Shown here in pieces: positions 41,026-49,790 of a DNA stretch of 53,189 nt (its first letter is position 1; each line of letters opens with the position of its first letter). Both the position numbers and the translations under genes were made by a program. Below the pieces are notes generated by a model that saw only the letters and a list, made by a program, of their open reading frames with translations, ran no database searches and was not told the origin of the DNA. The stretch covers positions 1 through 53,189 of the IMG/VR virus record IMGVR_UViG_3300013099_000025. The stretch is one strand, 5' to 3'. This stretch comes from a virus.

Positions 41026-41328
41026 TTACCCCTTTGATAATTTTATATCGATTGATATATTAACATCCGTATCGTCTATAGTTAATTTTTCTAAACAACA
41101 TAAATCACAATCAGCACCACCATGTTCTGGATGATAATAAAAATTACCATGATCTTCACATGAATTTCTACTATGATCCATAAACAATTTCAAAACTTCT
41201 CTGTTTGTAACTACCAATTTTAATAAATCTCTTCTTCGCTCTATTTCTTTATTTTTTTCTATAATTTCTCTTCGATCAATTTCCTTTAATAAATTACCCA
41301 TTGGAATATGTGCTAAATTATTTTCCAT
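41026..41328 (-). CDS. Small zinc-binding-like protein
   Basis: 100 residues from the ATG at 41328 (GAGAGA upstream); a TTG five codons earlier is less likely. MENNLAHIPMGNLLKEIDRREIIEKNKEIERRRDLLKLV is helical, followed by NSCEDHGNFYYHPEHGGADCDLCCLEKL, with four Cys and several His that could bind zinc. The region after is a strand (DVNISIDIKLSKG). Function unknown. Confidence 0.6.
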   Translation of the reverse strand: MENNLAHIPMGNLLKEIDRREIIEKNKEIERRRDLLKLVVTNREVLKLFMDHSRNSCEDHGNFYYHPEHGGADCDLCCLEKLTIDDTDVNISIDIKLSKG

Positions 41329-41343
41329 CACAGTTTCTCTCAA

Positions 41344-42081
41344 TTAGAATGTTTCGTAAATGATAGCTTTAAAAAAAGGTTCGAAATATATTTGAAAATA
41401 TTTTTCCCTATCGATATCTTCCATATCTATCATATGAACGGTCTTTTTATTTAAAATTACTTCTCCCATTTCTGAAAGAAATAATTTGAATTTATCATCT
41501 ATTGGTATCATATAAAATTTCATTTTATCTGTGAAGTATATGAAATCTTTATATTTTTTCAATGACTTCACAATGCTTCTAATATCTAAGAAATTTATAT
41601 TTAAGATTTTTTTATATAAATTATCAATTTCATCATATCTAGCAGGAATACCTTTTATCAATAATGAATCATTATAACAATCTATCCCCAAATACATTTT
41701 CATATTTATAGCAAAAATAAAAATATCATATAAATTCTTAAATTCTAACGTAGCAGGATAATCATGTTCTAAATTTAAATTTAAAGATTTTATTGAATAA
41801 AAGCCGTCATATTGTCTCAATATAATATCTGAAGGAGCTAACGAATTACTCGATATATAAAAATCTATTATTTCTTTCGTAGTATTTCTCAGGAATTTTG
41901 TCAATTCCCGATCTCCTCGCATCATCATACCAATTTCTTTATTTCTCTCAAATTTATTTTCACTATCAATATGACTGACATCATAACCGCTATTTTTTAA
42001 AATATTGTAATGACACGATGGAATATCATATGAGTATATATTCTTATAGATATATTGATATTTCTTCAGATTTTTGTACAT
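41344..42081 (-). CDS. Hypothetical protein
   Basis: 245 residues, starting MYKNLKKYQYIYKNIYSYDIPSCHYNILKNSGYD. It is Tyr- and Ile-rich, a mixed alpha/beta protein; the middle has FLRNTTKEIIDFYISSNSLAPSDIILRQYDGFYSIKSLNLNLEHDYPATLEFKNLYDIFI. It looks like the known small phage family that starts with 'xYKNLxxYxYIYKNIYSYDIxxCHYxIL' in jumbo phages; role not established. GAGG is six bases before the ATG. The next gene upstream is separated by a strong hairpin. Confidence 0.6.
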   Translation of the reverse strand: MYKNLKKYQYIYKNIYSYDIPSCHYNILKNSGYDVSHIDSENKFERNKEIGMMMRGDRELTKFLRNTTKEIIDFYISSNSLAPSDIILRQYDGFYSIKSLNLNLEHDYPATLEFKNLYDIFIFAINMKMYLGIDCYNDSLLIKGIPARYDEIDNLYKKILNINFLDIRSIVKSLKKYKDFIYFTDKMKFYMIPIDDKFKLFLSEMGEVILNKKTVHMIDMEDIDREKYFQIYFEPFFKAIIYETF

Positions 42082-42092
42082 ACAAAACCTCG

Positions 42093-42130
42093 AAAGAATG
42101 TCATGATTATTTCAAATCATGACATTCTTT
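42093..42130 (-). terminator. 16-bp perfect hairpin after the 263-residue gene
   Basis: AAAGAATGTCATGATT, 6-base loop, AATCATGACATTCTTT. It follows the stop of the gene at 42135 directly and precedes the next minus-strand ATG at 42081. It probably ends the FolE2-linked transcript. Confidence 0.75.
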
Positions 42131-42134
42131 CTTA

Positions 42135-42926
42135 TTATATGAGATTGATCATTGCATTGATAACTTTAATTGAATGTGCCACATCGATTGTTTTATTTAA
42201 GATATCGTGTAATGTGTTGATCACAATTCTCTTCGAAGTTAACATTTCCATTTTCTGATAAAATGGTGTGTAATATATACAACAATCTTCAGCATCAAAT
42301 GTTGAATCATCATCAATAGATCGTTCGATAGTTTCTGGATCTGATATGATTAAATTATCTAAATTCACTTCAATATTTTTATTTCGTCTAAATTTATCAA
42401 ACCATATTGGATAACTGTGATCATTTGAATCTACAAACAACACTGTACATAAATTTGATTTTGTTCCATAAATCTTCCAATGATAATCCCCATCAGATTC
42501 ATATTTAATCACAAAACCATTCTCACCAAATAATTTCATATAATCGGTTGATTTATCAAACACCATATAATCATTCATGTGTTTATATATCTGAATGTTA
42601 TTATTATTTTCTTCTGTAGATTTTAAAATAACAATCCCATTGTCAGAAATATCACTGATATTTGTTAAATCGATTTTTGTAGTGAATTGTAAATTATTCG
42701 TTCTATTTAAAAAAGTTTCAAAATTTATACTTTCATATATCAATGAATTGACATCAAAAGTATTAGAAATAATATCCGTATCAACAACTTCTCTCGATGA
42801 GAAGTTGTCTCCATCTTCTTCGATCATAGCATTATGATCGATATCTGGAGATGGAGAACTATGGGCAACATTACATTCTTCAATTGTTTCATTGATCGAT
42901 CTCTCGATCATACTGGCTAAATTCAT
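42135..42926 (-). CDS. Hypothetical protein
   Basis: 263 residues, beginning MNLASMIERSINETIEECNVAHSSPSPDIDHNAMIEEDGDNFSSREVVDTD. The first 60 residues are acidic and disordered-looking. The remainder (NFETFLNRTNNLQFTTKIDLTNISDISDNGIVILKSTEE ... YHWKIYGTKSNLCTVLFVDSNDHSYPIWFDKFRRNKNIEVNL) is beta-rich. An 'ECxVAHSSPSPDIDHNAMIEEDGDNF' segment is unusual and carries no recognised motif. GAGG precedes the ATG. It lies 11 bases after the FolE2 gene and shares its transcript. Confidence 0.6.
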   Translation of the reverse strand: MNLASMIERSINETIEECNVAHSSPSPDIDHNAMIEEDGDNFSSREVVDTDIISNTFDVNSLIYESINFETFLNRTNNLQFTTKIDLTNISDISDNGIVILKSTEENNNNIQIYKHMNDYMVFDKSTDYMKLFGENGFVIKYESDGDYHWKIYGTKSNLCTVLFVDSNDHSYPIWFDKFRRNKNIEVNLDNLIISDPETIERSIDDDSTFDAEDCCIYYTPFYQKMEMLTSKRIVINTLHDILNKTIDVAHSIKVINAMINLI

Positions 42927-42937
42927 TTCACACTCCT

Positions 42938-43789
42938 CTATATTAGTGAATTATAGTTGAATCCATTCTCAACACCTTTGCAATTAATTGCTATTGCTTC
43001 ATGTGTATGAATAGATTCTTCATGTTTACATTTAACAATCCAATCTACAATACCATCCATTTTCTCTAATTGATATGATATCAATCGGATTGCATCTTCA
43101 ACAAATAACGGATTTTCGGATGCAACTCTAGCTAATTCTTGTTCATCGATTCGTTTTATAATCGGATAGGGTTGTGTAACTAATATTTTATTCATACCTT
43201 CGATAATATCTTCCAACCATATCTGTTTTTTATTTATCAAATCCATCGATATTCTTATTTTTGTAAATGATCTTTGTGCATGTGGGAATCCCATATTCTT
43301 TAATTTAGTCATCAAATGTTTGGCTAATTCAGCTGAACATGGACAATATGATGAATATTGGATTTCTACTGATTGAATAAATTCATATTTCCCATCTACC
43401 CTAGACGCTTCAAATGAACAAGGATAGAATAACGGAAATTCGTTATCGCTGATTGGAGATTTTTTAGAGACAGGTAAATCAAAATAAAATTTGATATAAC
43501 TATCTCTTTCCCCTACAGCACTACTGATTTCATCCAAACATAATTTAATCAATGACCAATTAAGACCTTTATTGAGATAAGGTTTTATTGACAATAACAA
43601 ACGTGACATTGAAATACCTTTTATATTGTCACGTAGATTGGTAGCTATAAATACATTGGCTACCAATTGTGATGTTTCACCATTTCGCAATAATAATGAA
43701 AAAGGCAGTTTTATAGTTTCCACGCCTACTATATTAATTGCGATTCTATATTCCGGTGATGTTTCTTGTATATCTGGTAATAATGTCAT
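42938..43789 (-). CDS. folE2: GTP cyclohydrolase FolE2 (MptA/FolE2 family)
   Basis: 283 residues, the typical FolE2 length. SSYCPCSAELAKHLMTKL holds the zinc Cys motif (CPCSAELA), followed by GFPHAQRSFTKI (HxQRS), NPLFVEDAIR, and DWIVKCKHEESIHTHEAIAI with the HxH pair at the end. FolE2 converts GTP to 7,8-dihydroneopterin triphosphate, the first step for folate and for queuosine/7-deazaguanine. Phages usually use it to make modified DNA bases; the other pathway enzymes are not in this window. Its stop overlaps none, but its start (ATG at 43789) overlaps the beta gene's stop by four bases, so the two are coupled. The active site looks complete. Confidence 0.9.
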   Translation of the reverse strand: MTLLPDIQETSPEYRIAINIVGVETIKLPFSLLLRNGETSQLVANVFIATNLRDNIKGISMSRLLLSIKPYLNKGLNWSLIKLCLDEISSAVGERDSYIKFYFDLPVSKKSPISDNEFPLFYPCSFEASRVDGKYEFIQSVEIQYSSYCPCSAELAKHLMTKLKNMGFPHAQRSFTKIRISMDLINKKQIWLEDIIEGMNKILVTQPYPIIKRIDEQELARVASENPLFVEDAIRLISYQLEKMDGIVDWIVKCKHEESIHTHEAIAINCKGVENGFNYNSLI

Positions 43790-46700
43790 TTCAAATCATC
43801 TCCAATATCAATCATCATGACATAATTATATGCCTTTAATAATTTCAATGTTTCTGATTCCATATCTGGATTTTCTTCTAAATCAAGATATTCTGTTCCA
43901 ATAGCTTTCTTTAGAAAATTATTTTTACCATCAACACAATCAGATTTTATCGTATAAAATTCTTGTTGATTAATTGGCATATCGTTTGAAACTAAACAAA
44001 TACTTTCCATTTCTCCACACTTCTGTCCACCGTTATTAACCTTACCAGAAACAGGTTGCATGGTTTTTTGTGAAGTTATTCCAATACTTCGATAAGCTAA
44101 TTTCTTTTCAGATCTATGAATCAATTTCATGATATACATATATCCAGTCGCAATCTCATTTATAATATAATCATTTAAAATGGGATCGAAAATTTTATCT
44201 TCGAAATCAGTTTTTGTGTATTTCATTATCTTATGTAAATCTTGATTATTTATAGAATCAAATGGTGGTTGAACAAGATATATGTTATCAATATATTGTT
44301 CATCGATAATATCAGGGAGTAATTGTTTTACATGACTAATGATCCATTTTTCTGGTGTCTTATCAGTCAGATAAATATAATCTATGAAATATTTTTTAAT
44401 ATCATGTTGATCTTTACCATCAACAAGCATTTTCTTCATATTGTTCTTCATATCGATCAAAGATTTAGTCAATGATATTTCAAACAATTGTCCAGTATTC
44501 ATTCGAGAAATAACACCAACTGGATTCAAACAAACATCTACATGTGATCCATCTGGTAATTGTGGCATGACTTCATGTTTTTTAATTGCGGTAATAACAC
44601 CTTTATTTCCATGTCTATTTGCCAGTTTATCTCCAATCTGAATCGGACTTTCATATATCCCATTTATATCTATTCTCACACCTTTGATCAATTCATCTTT
44701 ATTCTTATATTTACCGGGATAACTATGTATATCAAGACTATGTTCAGCTATAATTCTCTTACCATCTTTTTTATCTGTCGTATCTGCAATAACTTGAATC
44801 AATTTGTTATCTTTTTTGATCTGATCATCAATAACTTTATTCATCCATGTGTCATATTCTTTAATATTGGTATACCATTCATTTGCATATACTGTGATAT
44901 CTTCAATCATCAAATCATATTTTGCTGTTCTTTCAAGACTATCTTCAAAAATATTGTAAGCATTATCCTTTATTGCACCAAATAAATACATTTCTTTGAT
45001 GATTGCGTAAATGTCTCCTTTCTTAATAGATGTTCCAATTGGATGAAGAGGTGTATATACATCTGTTTTTCCACCATTCAGATCCAATAAAACTTTTGTC
45101 GGACTAATATTGAATGACATATCCACATAATGTTGTGATGTCAAACAACCATCCTTCACCAATCTATCAGATATTACAATACCATCCTCATGATTATATC
45201 CATAGTATGACATGAAAGCAATTTTGAAATTTTGACCAATTGTTATATTTTCATTCTTACAAAATACACTATATGCCAACACTTGATCTTTTGAAAATTT
45301 ATCTCCTTTCTTTAAATTAGTTATCATCACATCCATATTTTCAGATGTAATTGGTCTGACCCCAATATCGATTACATCAATATTACCTCGATCATATCCA
45401 ATTATAAGATGTTTATTTGCCACAAATAATACTTCACCATCGCCTTTTGCTTTGTGTAAGAAATTACTATATTTAGTAAAACTTCTTTCCGCACCAGAAC
45501 AAATTAACGGTATATGAAAATCCTTTAAAAGAATTGATTGTTTCATCTGACTAGAAGCCATTTGAAGGCGTGTCTGGTCAGTATGTTCAAGAAATGGAAT
45601 CATCGTTATTGGAATCGATGTTATTGACTTTGATTCTGCTGTATCAATGAACTGAAATTTATCATCAAATTTAGCCATTGGATTTATATTTTGAACCACA
45701 CCACAATTTTCTCTATCTGGTGTATCAACGGGACAAATCTTTCCTGTCATTGATCTATTTAAATCTCTCAATTTAGTCGGAACAGATTTCTTTTTAAATC
45801 CATTAGGACCAGTTAAAGATGTTTGAGCAATCTGAGCAATCTGTTCAATTGGATTAATACTAAAATCAAATTGAACAATCTCAGATGTATTGCTATCTCC
45901 AAGTATTTTAGTTTTAGAAATATTAAATTTTGGTTTAGGATCGTTTCTACAATTAACACATAACTTGAAAACGTTTGTTATGAAATACTGTAAAACCGCA
46001 TATTCGAAACATCTGATTCTTTTATTTGCATAATTAAGATCATCATACCAAATATCATTCACTACAATATTCAACAAACAATCAACTATATTATCTTCAT
46101 CAATAAATCGTTTGGTGATAACATCGACATCTAAAACATGCTTCATGGAAAACATGTAATCATTGCCTTTAGCTACTGGATTACGATCAGAAAAATATGA
46201 ACCAATGTTATGAATGAAATCATCTTGTTCTATTTTTTCATCAGAATAATTCAACAAATCCAATAATAATAATTGGTGTAATGATAAATTTTTTGGATCT
46301 GATTCAATCAATTCCCTTTCATTGATATCTGTTAAAAATTTATCTTTAATTTCATCGGGACCGTAAAATGCATTCAACACAATCGCAAAAGGAATATTTC
46401 GTGAAAAAGCAGATATCATTACGAACGAATCAATTTTATTCTTCTTCGTATATTTCCAAAATAAAGATACTCTACCAACATTTGTTTGAATTCGTATCTC
46501 TTTTTTCTTCTTTGTATCAAAAGTTAAAATGGGAATATCAAATAATTGATATTTCGGAATCTTCTTTCTTTTATTTATGGAAAACCATTGTCCATTTATC
46601 AATTTTGGAATCTGCATTGATAGATCAATAATTTTACCCCCTTTTGATAATTTGATTACGATATTTTCTTTCACCGTATTTATCAAATTATGACCACTAT

Positions 46701-46860
46701 ATCTTGTATCTATTTTTTCAAATCTATCAATTACAAAATCACATAAAACAGGGACTTTTAATATTTCCTCAATATCATCCATTAATTGATCGTAATTTTC
46801 TTGTCGTATAGTAAATATATTTCTTTCCGGTAAATGTAATTCTGGATTATCTGGATACAT
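43786..46860 (-). CDS. RNA polymerase beta subunit (phage-encoded)
   Basis: 1024 residues in one piece. Signature blocks in order: LRDLNRSMTGKICPVDTP (about 370, equal to the RDVxPxxxGRxCPxxTPEGP region), GYNHEDGIVISDRL (about 555, active-site lobe), GDKLANRHGNKGVITAIKK (about 750, the universal GDKxxxRHGxKG clamp/active-site motif), LNPVGVISRMNTGQLFEISL (about 785), and QPVSGKVNNGGQKCGEME (about 945). It is shorter than bacterial beta (about 1340) and lacks flap-tip regions, as in other phage RNA polymerases. With the fractured beta' it would make a phage-specific enzyme, probably reading the repeated late promoter motif. No alpha or omega subunit is seen. Confidence 0.95.
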   Translation of the reverse strand: MYPDNPELHLPERNIFTIRQENYDQLMDDIEEILKVPVLCDFVIDRFEKIDTRYSGHNLINTVKENIVIKLSKGGKIIDLSMQIPKLINGQWFSINKRKKIPKYQLFDIPILTFDTKKKKEIRIQTNVGRVSLFWKYTKKNKIDSFVMISAFSRNIPFAIVLNAFYGPDEIKDKFLTDINERELIESDPKNLSLHQLLLLDLLNYSDEKIEQDDFIHNIGSYFSDRNPVAKGNDYMFSMKHVLDVDVITKRFIDEDNIVDCLLNIVVNDIWYDDLNYANKRIRCFEYAVLQYFITNVFKLCVNCRNDPKPKFNISKTKILGDSNTSEIVQFDFSINPIEQIAQIAQTSLTGPNGFKKKSVPTKLRDLNRSMTGKICPVDTPDRENCGVVQNINPMAKFDDKFQFIDTAESKSITSIPITMIPFLEHTDQTRLQMASSQMKQSILLKDFHIPLICSGAERSFTKYSNFLHKAKGDGEVLFVANKHLIIGYDRGNIDVIDIGVRPITSENMDVMITNLKKGDKFSKDQVLAYSVFCKNENITIGQNFKIAFMSYYGYNHEDGIVISDRLVKDGCLTSQHYVDMSFNISPTKVLLDLNGGKTDVYTPLHPIGTSIKKGDIYAIIKEMYLFGAIKDNAYNIFEDSLERTAKYDLMIEDITVYANEWYTNIKEYDTWMNKVIDDQIKKDNKLIQVIADTTDKKDGKRIIAEHSLDIHSYPGKYKNKDELIKGVRIDINGIYESPIQIGDKLANRHGNKGVITAIKKHEVMPQLPDGSHVDVCLNPVGVISRMNTGQLFEISLTKSLIDMKNNMKKMLVDGKDQHDIKKYFIDYIYLTDKTPEKWIISHVKQLLPDIIDEQYIDNIYLVQPPFDSINNQDLHKIMKYTKTDFEDKIFDPILNDYIINEIATGYMYIMKLIHRSEKKLAYRSIGITSQKTMQPVSGKVNNGGQKCGEMESICLVSNDMPINQQEFYTIKSDCVDGKNNFLKKAIGTEYLDLEENPDMESETLKLLKAYNYVMMIDIGDDLK

Positions 46861-46881
46861 ACACTCATTCCTTTCTAATTA

Positions 46882-48567
46882 TTAAATATTTTTGTATGAT
46901 ACACCACACATAATTTTATCAATGACCCCACCAGAATATAGACCAGGCCTCAATAATCCATTTATCAATTCACGCTTTGTATTTGAGAATGAAATTCCCA
47001 TTATCCAACTTTCTAATGATGGAATATTTACAATAGATTTCATCTGATATGGCTTGTTTTCCCTATCTTCTAATGTTCTCCATTTATGTCCATCGTCAAA
47101 CCACATCAATTGTGCAACAAGACATTCGAAATGAACATGCATAAAGAATCTATCTTTTGAATAAATCTCAAATAAATCTGTAACTAATTGATCAGCATTA
47201 CTATTTTTTTCGTATTTATGAACCATTTTAGATATCAATGTCAATGCTCCAACAATATCTTTCTGTTCCATCTCACCGGAATCATTGATGAAATCATCGT
47301 CGATTGAAGCTACTCCTGATTTATGAAATGTCTGTAATACCATTTGGGTATTCGATTCACCTAATGCTTGAGACGCAATCGATCCAACAAATCTACTATT
47401 ATTTAGATGACGATATAATTCTCCATAACATCTCTTACAAACTTTCTCAGATTTACAATACATCACACTTCTGATAAAAATCTTTTTATTGACAAGTGTT
47501 TTTAAATTAGATGGTTTAACCATGAATAATGAATCGTGATCATCTGGTGAAAATGTTATCCATCGACCAATTATAGATTGTGCTTTTTTCTCATCTGGAA
47601 TAAATATAGAAAGATAATCTGTTGTTCCGCAATCATCGTTATCATAATCTAACATCAGATTAGAACAAGCGAATGCGAATTTTCTGAATAAATACCCTGA
47701 GAAAGATGTTTTTATTGCAACATCCAATAATCCTTTTCTACAACCAAATGATGATGTAAAAAATTCTTCTGGTGTCAATCCATCTACAAATGAATTTTTA
47801 ATTGGTGTGGTTAAAATATGTCCTTTAAAATTTGATATGAATCCCCGTGATAGAATCAATTGTCTTGCTTGATCCCAACTTCCTCTTGCACCGGATTCGA
47901 TCATATCTGTATATTGGAAATTTTCACGTAAAAATTTAGAGACTCTTGGACCATTGATTTCTTTGATTTGATCTGTCACTTTATCCAAAGAATAAATCTC
48001 ATCACGCAATTTAGTTTGTGATAACATACCTTTCAATGAAATAGTATGACCAATAACAGTTGCATATACAAAACCAACAGTTTTTATATTGTCTAAAATA
48101 TCTCTGATTTTTCCATTATATTTATTGAAAGCGTCGTAAATATATTGTCGGATAACATCAGATGTCACTGGTTTATTAATCAATTGAAAATCATCTGGAA
48201 AACATTCATTTATTATTTTCATTCCAGCTGTTATTTCTTCATTCTTATATTTTACTTTTTCGCCAAATTTACCATCTGTTATAGTGCTTAACATAAATAA
48301 TCCCAATACCATTTCCTGACTTGGTGTGGTAGTGATTTTCATATCAGTTGGATTTAACAGACAATTTGTTGATAATGCTTGTGTTTTAGCTTCTTCTTGA
48401 GATTCTGGTGTCACTGGAAGATATACAGCCATCGAATCTTGAACAAACACTCCATCGTGTGTAGCGAAAGTAAAATAATCTTCGATTGTAAAATCATAAG
48501 CCGTTGTTTTTTCTGGATCATGTGTTATTTCTATTTCAGATATCGGAATTAGAATTCTATCATTCAT
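46882..48567 (-). CDS. RNA polymerase beta' C-terminal part with C-intein
   Basis: 561 residues. The first 44 are an intein C-half (AYDFTIEDYFTFATHDGVFVQD, blocks F and G); from Ser45 (SMAVYLPVTPESQEEAKTQ) the beta' sequence resumes right after NADFDGD. Later landmarks: SGARGSWDQARQLILSRGF (about 235), GCRKGLLDVAIKTSFSGYLFRKF (about 280, trigger loop), CKSEKVCKRCYGEL (about 375, zinc), and GSIASQALGESNTQMVLQTFHKSGVAS (bridge to C-terminal). The ATG is preceded by AAAAAGGGG. Its start (MNDRIL) belongs to the intein half and would be removed by splicing. The extein part is about 517 residues. Without splicing this piece lacks the catalytic Asp motif. Confidence 0.93.
   Translation of the reverse strand: MNDRILIPISEIEITHDPEKTTAYDFTIEDYFTFATHDGVFVQDSMAVYLPVTPESQEEAKTQALSTNCLLNPTDMKITTTPSQEMVLGLFMLSTITDGKFGEKVKYKNEEITAGMKIINECFPDDFQLINKPVTSDVIRQYIYDAFNKYNGKIRDILDNIKTVGFVYATVIGHTISLKGMLSQTKLRDEIYSLDKVTDQIKEINGPRVSKFLRENFQYTDMIESGARGSWDQARQLILSRGFISNFKGHILTTPIKNSFVDGLTPEEFFTSSFGCRKGLLDVAIKTSFSGYLFRKFAFACSNLMLDYDNDDCGTTDYLSIFIPDEKKAQSIIGRWITFSPDDHDSLFMVKPSNLKTLVNKKIFIRSVMYCKSEKVCKRCYGELYRHLNNSRFVGSIASQALGESNTQMVLQTFHKSGVASIDDDFINDSGEMEQKDIVGALTLISKMVHKYEKNSNADQLVTDLFEIYSKDRFFMHVHFECLVAQLMWFDDGHKWRTLEDRENKPYQMKSIVNIPSLESWIMGISFSNTKRELINGLLRPGLYSGGVIDKIMCGVSYKNI
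48436..48567 (-). other. C-terminal half of a split intein (IntC, 44 residues)
   Basis: Residues 1-44 of the protein ending at 46882. The phrase TAYDFTIEDYFTFATHDG matches block F (usually VYDxxVxxxHxFxxxNGxxxxN), and VFVQD is the block G end. The +1 residue is Ser. The block F His is replaced by Phe, and the last two residues are Gln-Asp rather than His-Asn. The half partners with the 130-residue N-half at 49794-50183. Confidence 0.85.
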
Positions 48568-48600
48568 CTATGTGACCCCTTTTTAGGAAATATTTTGTAC

Positions 48601-48642
48601 GTTTCTCTATGATGAAAAACTATGTTTCCATCATAGAGAAAC
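48601..48642 (-). terminator. Terminator after the endonuclease-like gene
   Basis: GTTTCTCTATGATG, a 14-base loop and CATCATAGAGAAAC, perfect 14-bp stem. On the minus strand it lies directly after the endonuclease stop (48649) and before the ribosome site of the C-terminal beta' piece, so transcripts from the N-terminal piece may end here unless it is weak or bypassed. Confidence 0.7.
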
Positions 48643-48648
48643 AAATTT

Positions 48649-49776
48649 TTAAAAATATTTAATTCGTATAAATTTACAGTTTAAAACATTCTCAATTTTT
48701 TTCTGTCGATGATCATCTTTTTCTTTAATTCTTTTATGATGTTTTTCATCAATTTCGATTACGATGTTTCTTTGTGCGTCATAACCATCGACAAGATAAT
48801 TGGTATTTGGAACTTTGAATTCTCCACCATTTTCAGCATGTTGGAAATTATACCCCCATGAATCATTGAATTGTTGAATTAGATTACATGCTTTTTTGTT
48901 ATACATCAATGAATTGCTTTTACTATAATTCGAATTAGCAATATGTTCATTTATGGTTTGTCTCATTTGTTCTTTCTGACACTCTCGTTGTGCTGGATTC
49001 TCCACTCCAAATTGTTCCATATTTGTTTCTTTAATTTTTTCTTTTACTTCTTCTGCTTGAAATGGATTTTCGACACCATAATGTTCTTTTGTTGTTTCTA
49101 TCTTTTTAGCTTTTACTTCTGGTATTTTAGAAACATTATCCACACCATGCTTCATTCTAACACCGGCTTTTTGTGCTTGCTTTCCTTCTTCTGTCTGCCA
49201 CGGAAAATCAGTTCCATACCTTTGTTGTGATGTTTCGATTTTCTTTTGTTGAATCGTGTCCAATTGAGAAATATTATCAACACCATAAATTTCTTTTACT
49301 GTTTCTTGCATCGTATCGATATAGGCAGCTTTTTCAGATCCATAATTTTTGATCGCTGTTGCCTTTTTCTTTTGAATAAATTCTTCTGACGATTGTTTCT
49401 TTGCCAGAATTTTTAGACTACAAGATCGACAACAAGTATCTGAAAAATAAATCAATTTCTCTTTTTTCTTATATGAAAGAATTGCGTATTTCTCTTTACA
49501 TACTTTACATTTTTCAAGAGAATCCAATGTCAGATAATTATTATTCAGTGCCCATAATCTGACATTTACTGTTAATTGCTGTTTCTTGGCATTCGGATAT
49601 GCTTCATCTAAATGACACGTTGCAAGCATAAGTTTTTCTTTTCTATATGCACAACCACCAGCTATGAACCAACGATAATTCTTTTCATTTGCAAATTTTG
49701 GATTCTTGTTCAGTGTTTCGATTTGATTCACACACCATTCACGAGCTTTAACAATTTCTTCTTCTGAATGTAACAT
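48649..49776 (-). CDS. Free-standing homing endonuclease-like protein (Vsr/EDxHD type)
   Basis: 375 residues. The start (EIVKAREWCVNQIETLNKNPKFANEKNYRWFIAGGCAYRKEKL) leads to a Cys pair (CKVCKEK ... CCRSC) that may bind zinc. Then come five imperfect repeats of the 'YGVENPFQ...EKxKET' kind (about 140-265; 'YGVDNISQ', 'YGTDFPWQ', 'HGVDNVSK', 'YGVENPFQ', 'FGVENPAQ'), typical DNA-binding modules in phage homing endonucleases. The C-terminus (NYLVDGYDAQRNIVIEIDEKHHKRIKEKDDHRQKKIENVLNCKFIRI) is the Vsr-like EDxHD nuclease core. It sits between the two beta' pieces and has its own ribosome site (AGGAG) and terminator, as expected for an enzyme that spreads the inserted block. Confidence 0.85.
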   Translation of the reverse strand: MLHSEEEIVKAREWCVNQIETLNKNPKFANEKNYRWFIAGGCAYRKEKLMLATCHLDEAYPNAKKQQLTVNVRLWALNNNYLTLDSLEKCKVCKEKYAILSYKKKEKLIYFSDTCCRSCSLKILAKKQSSEEFIQKKKATAIKNYGSEKAAYIDTMQETVKEIYGVDNISQLDTIQQKKIETSQQRYGTDFPWQTEEGKQAQKAGVRMKHGVDNVSKIPEVKAKKIETTKEHYGVENPFQAEEVKEKIKETNMEQFGVENPAQRECQKEQMRQTINEHIANSNYSKSNSLMYNKKACNLIQQFNDSWGYNFQHAENGGEFKVPNTNYLVDGYDAQRNIVIEIDEKHHKRIKEKDDHRQKKIENVLNCKFIRIKYF

Positions 49777-49790
49777 TTTTAAAATATCTC

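Noticed and set aside
46368-46631. Plus-strand frames inside the beta gene
   Set aside because: They are antisense to conserved polymerase sequence and have no ribosome sites.
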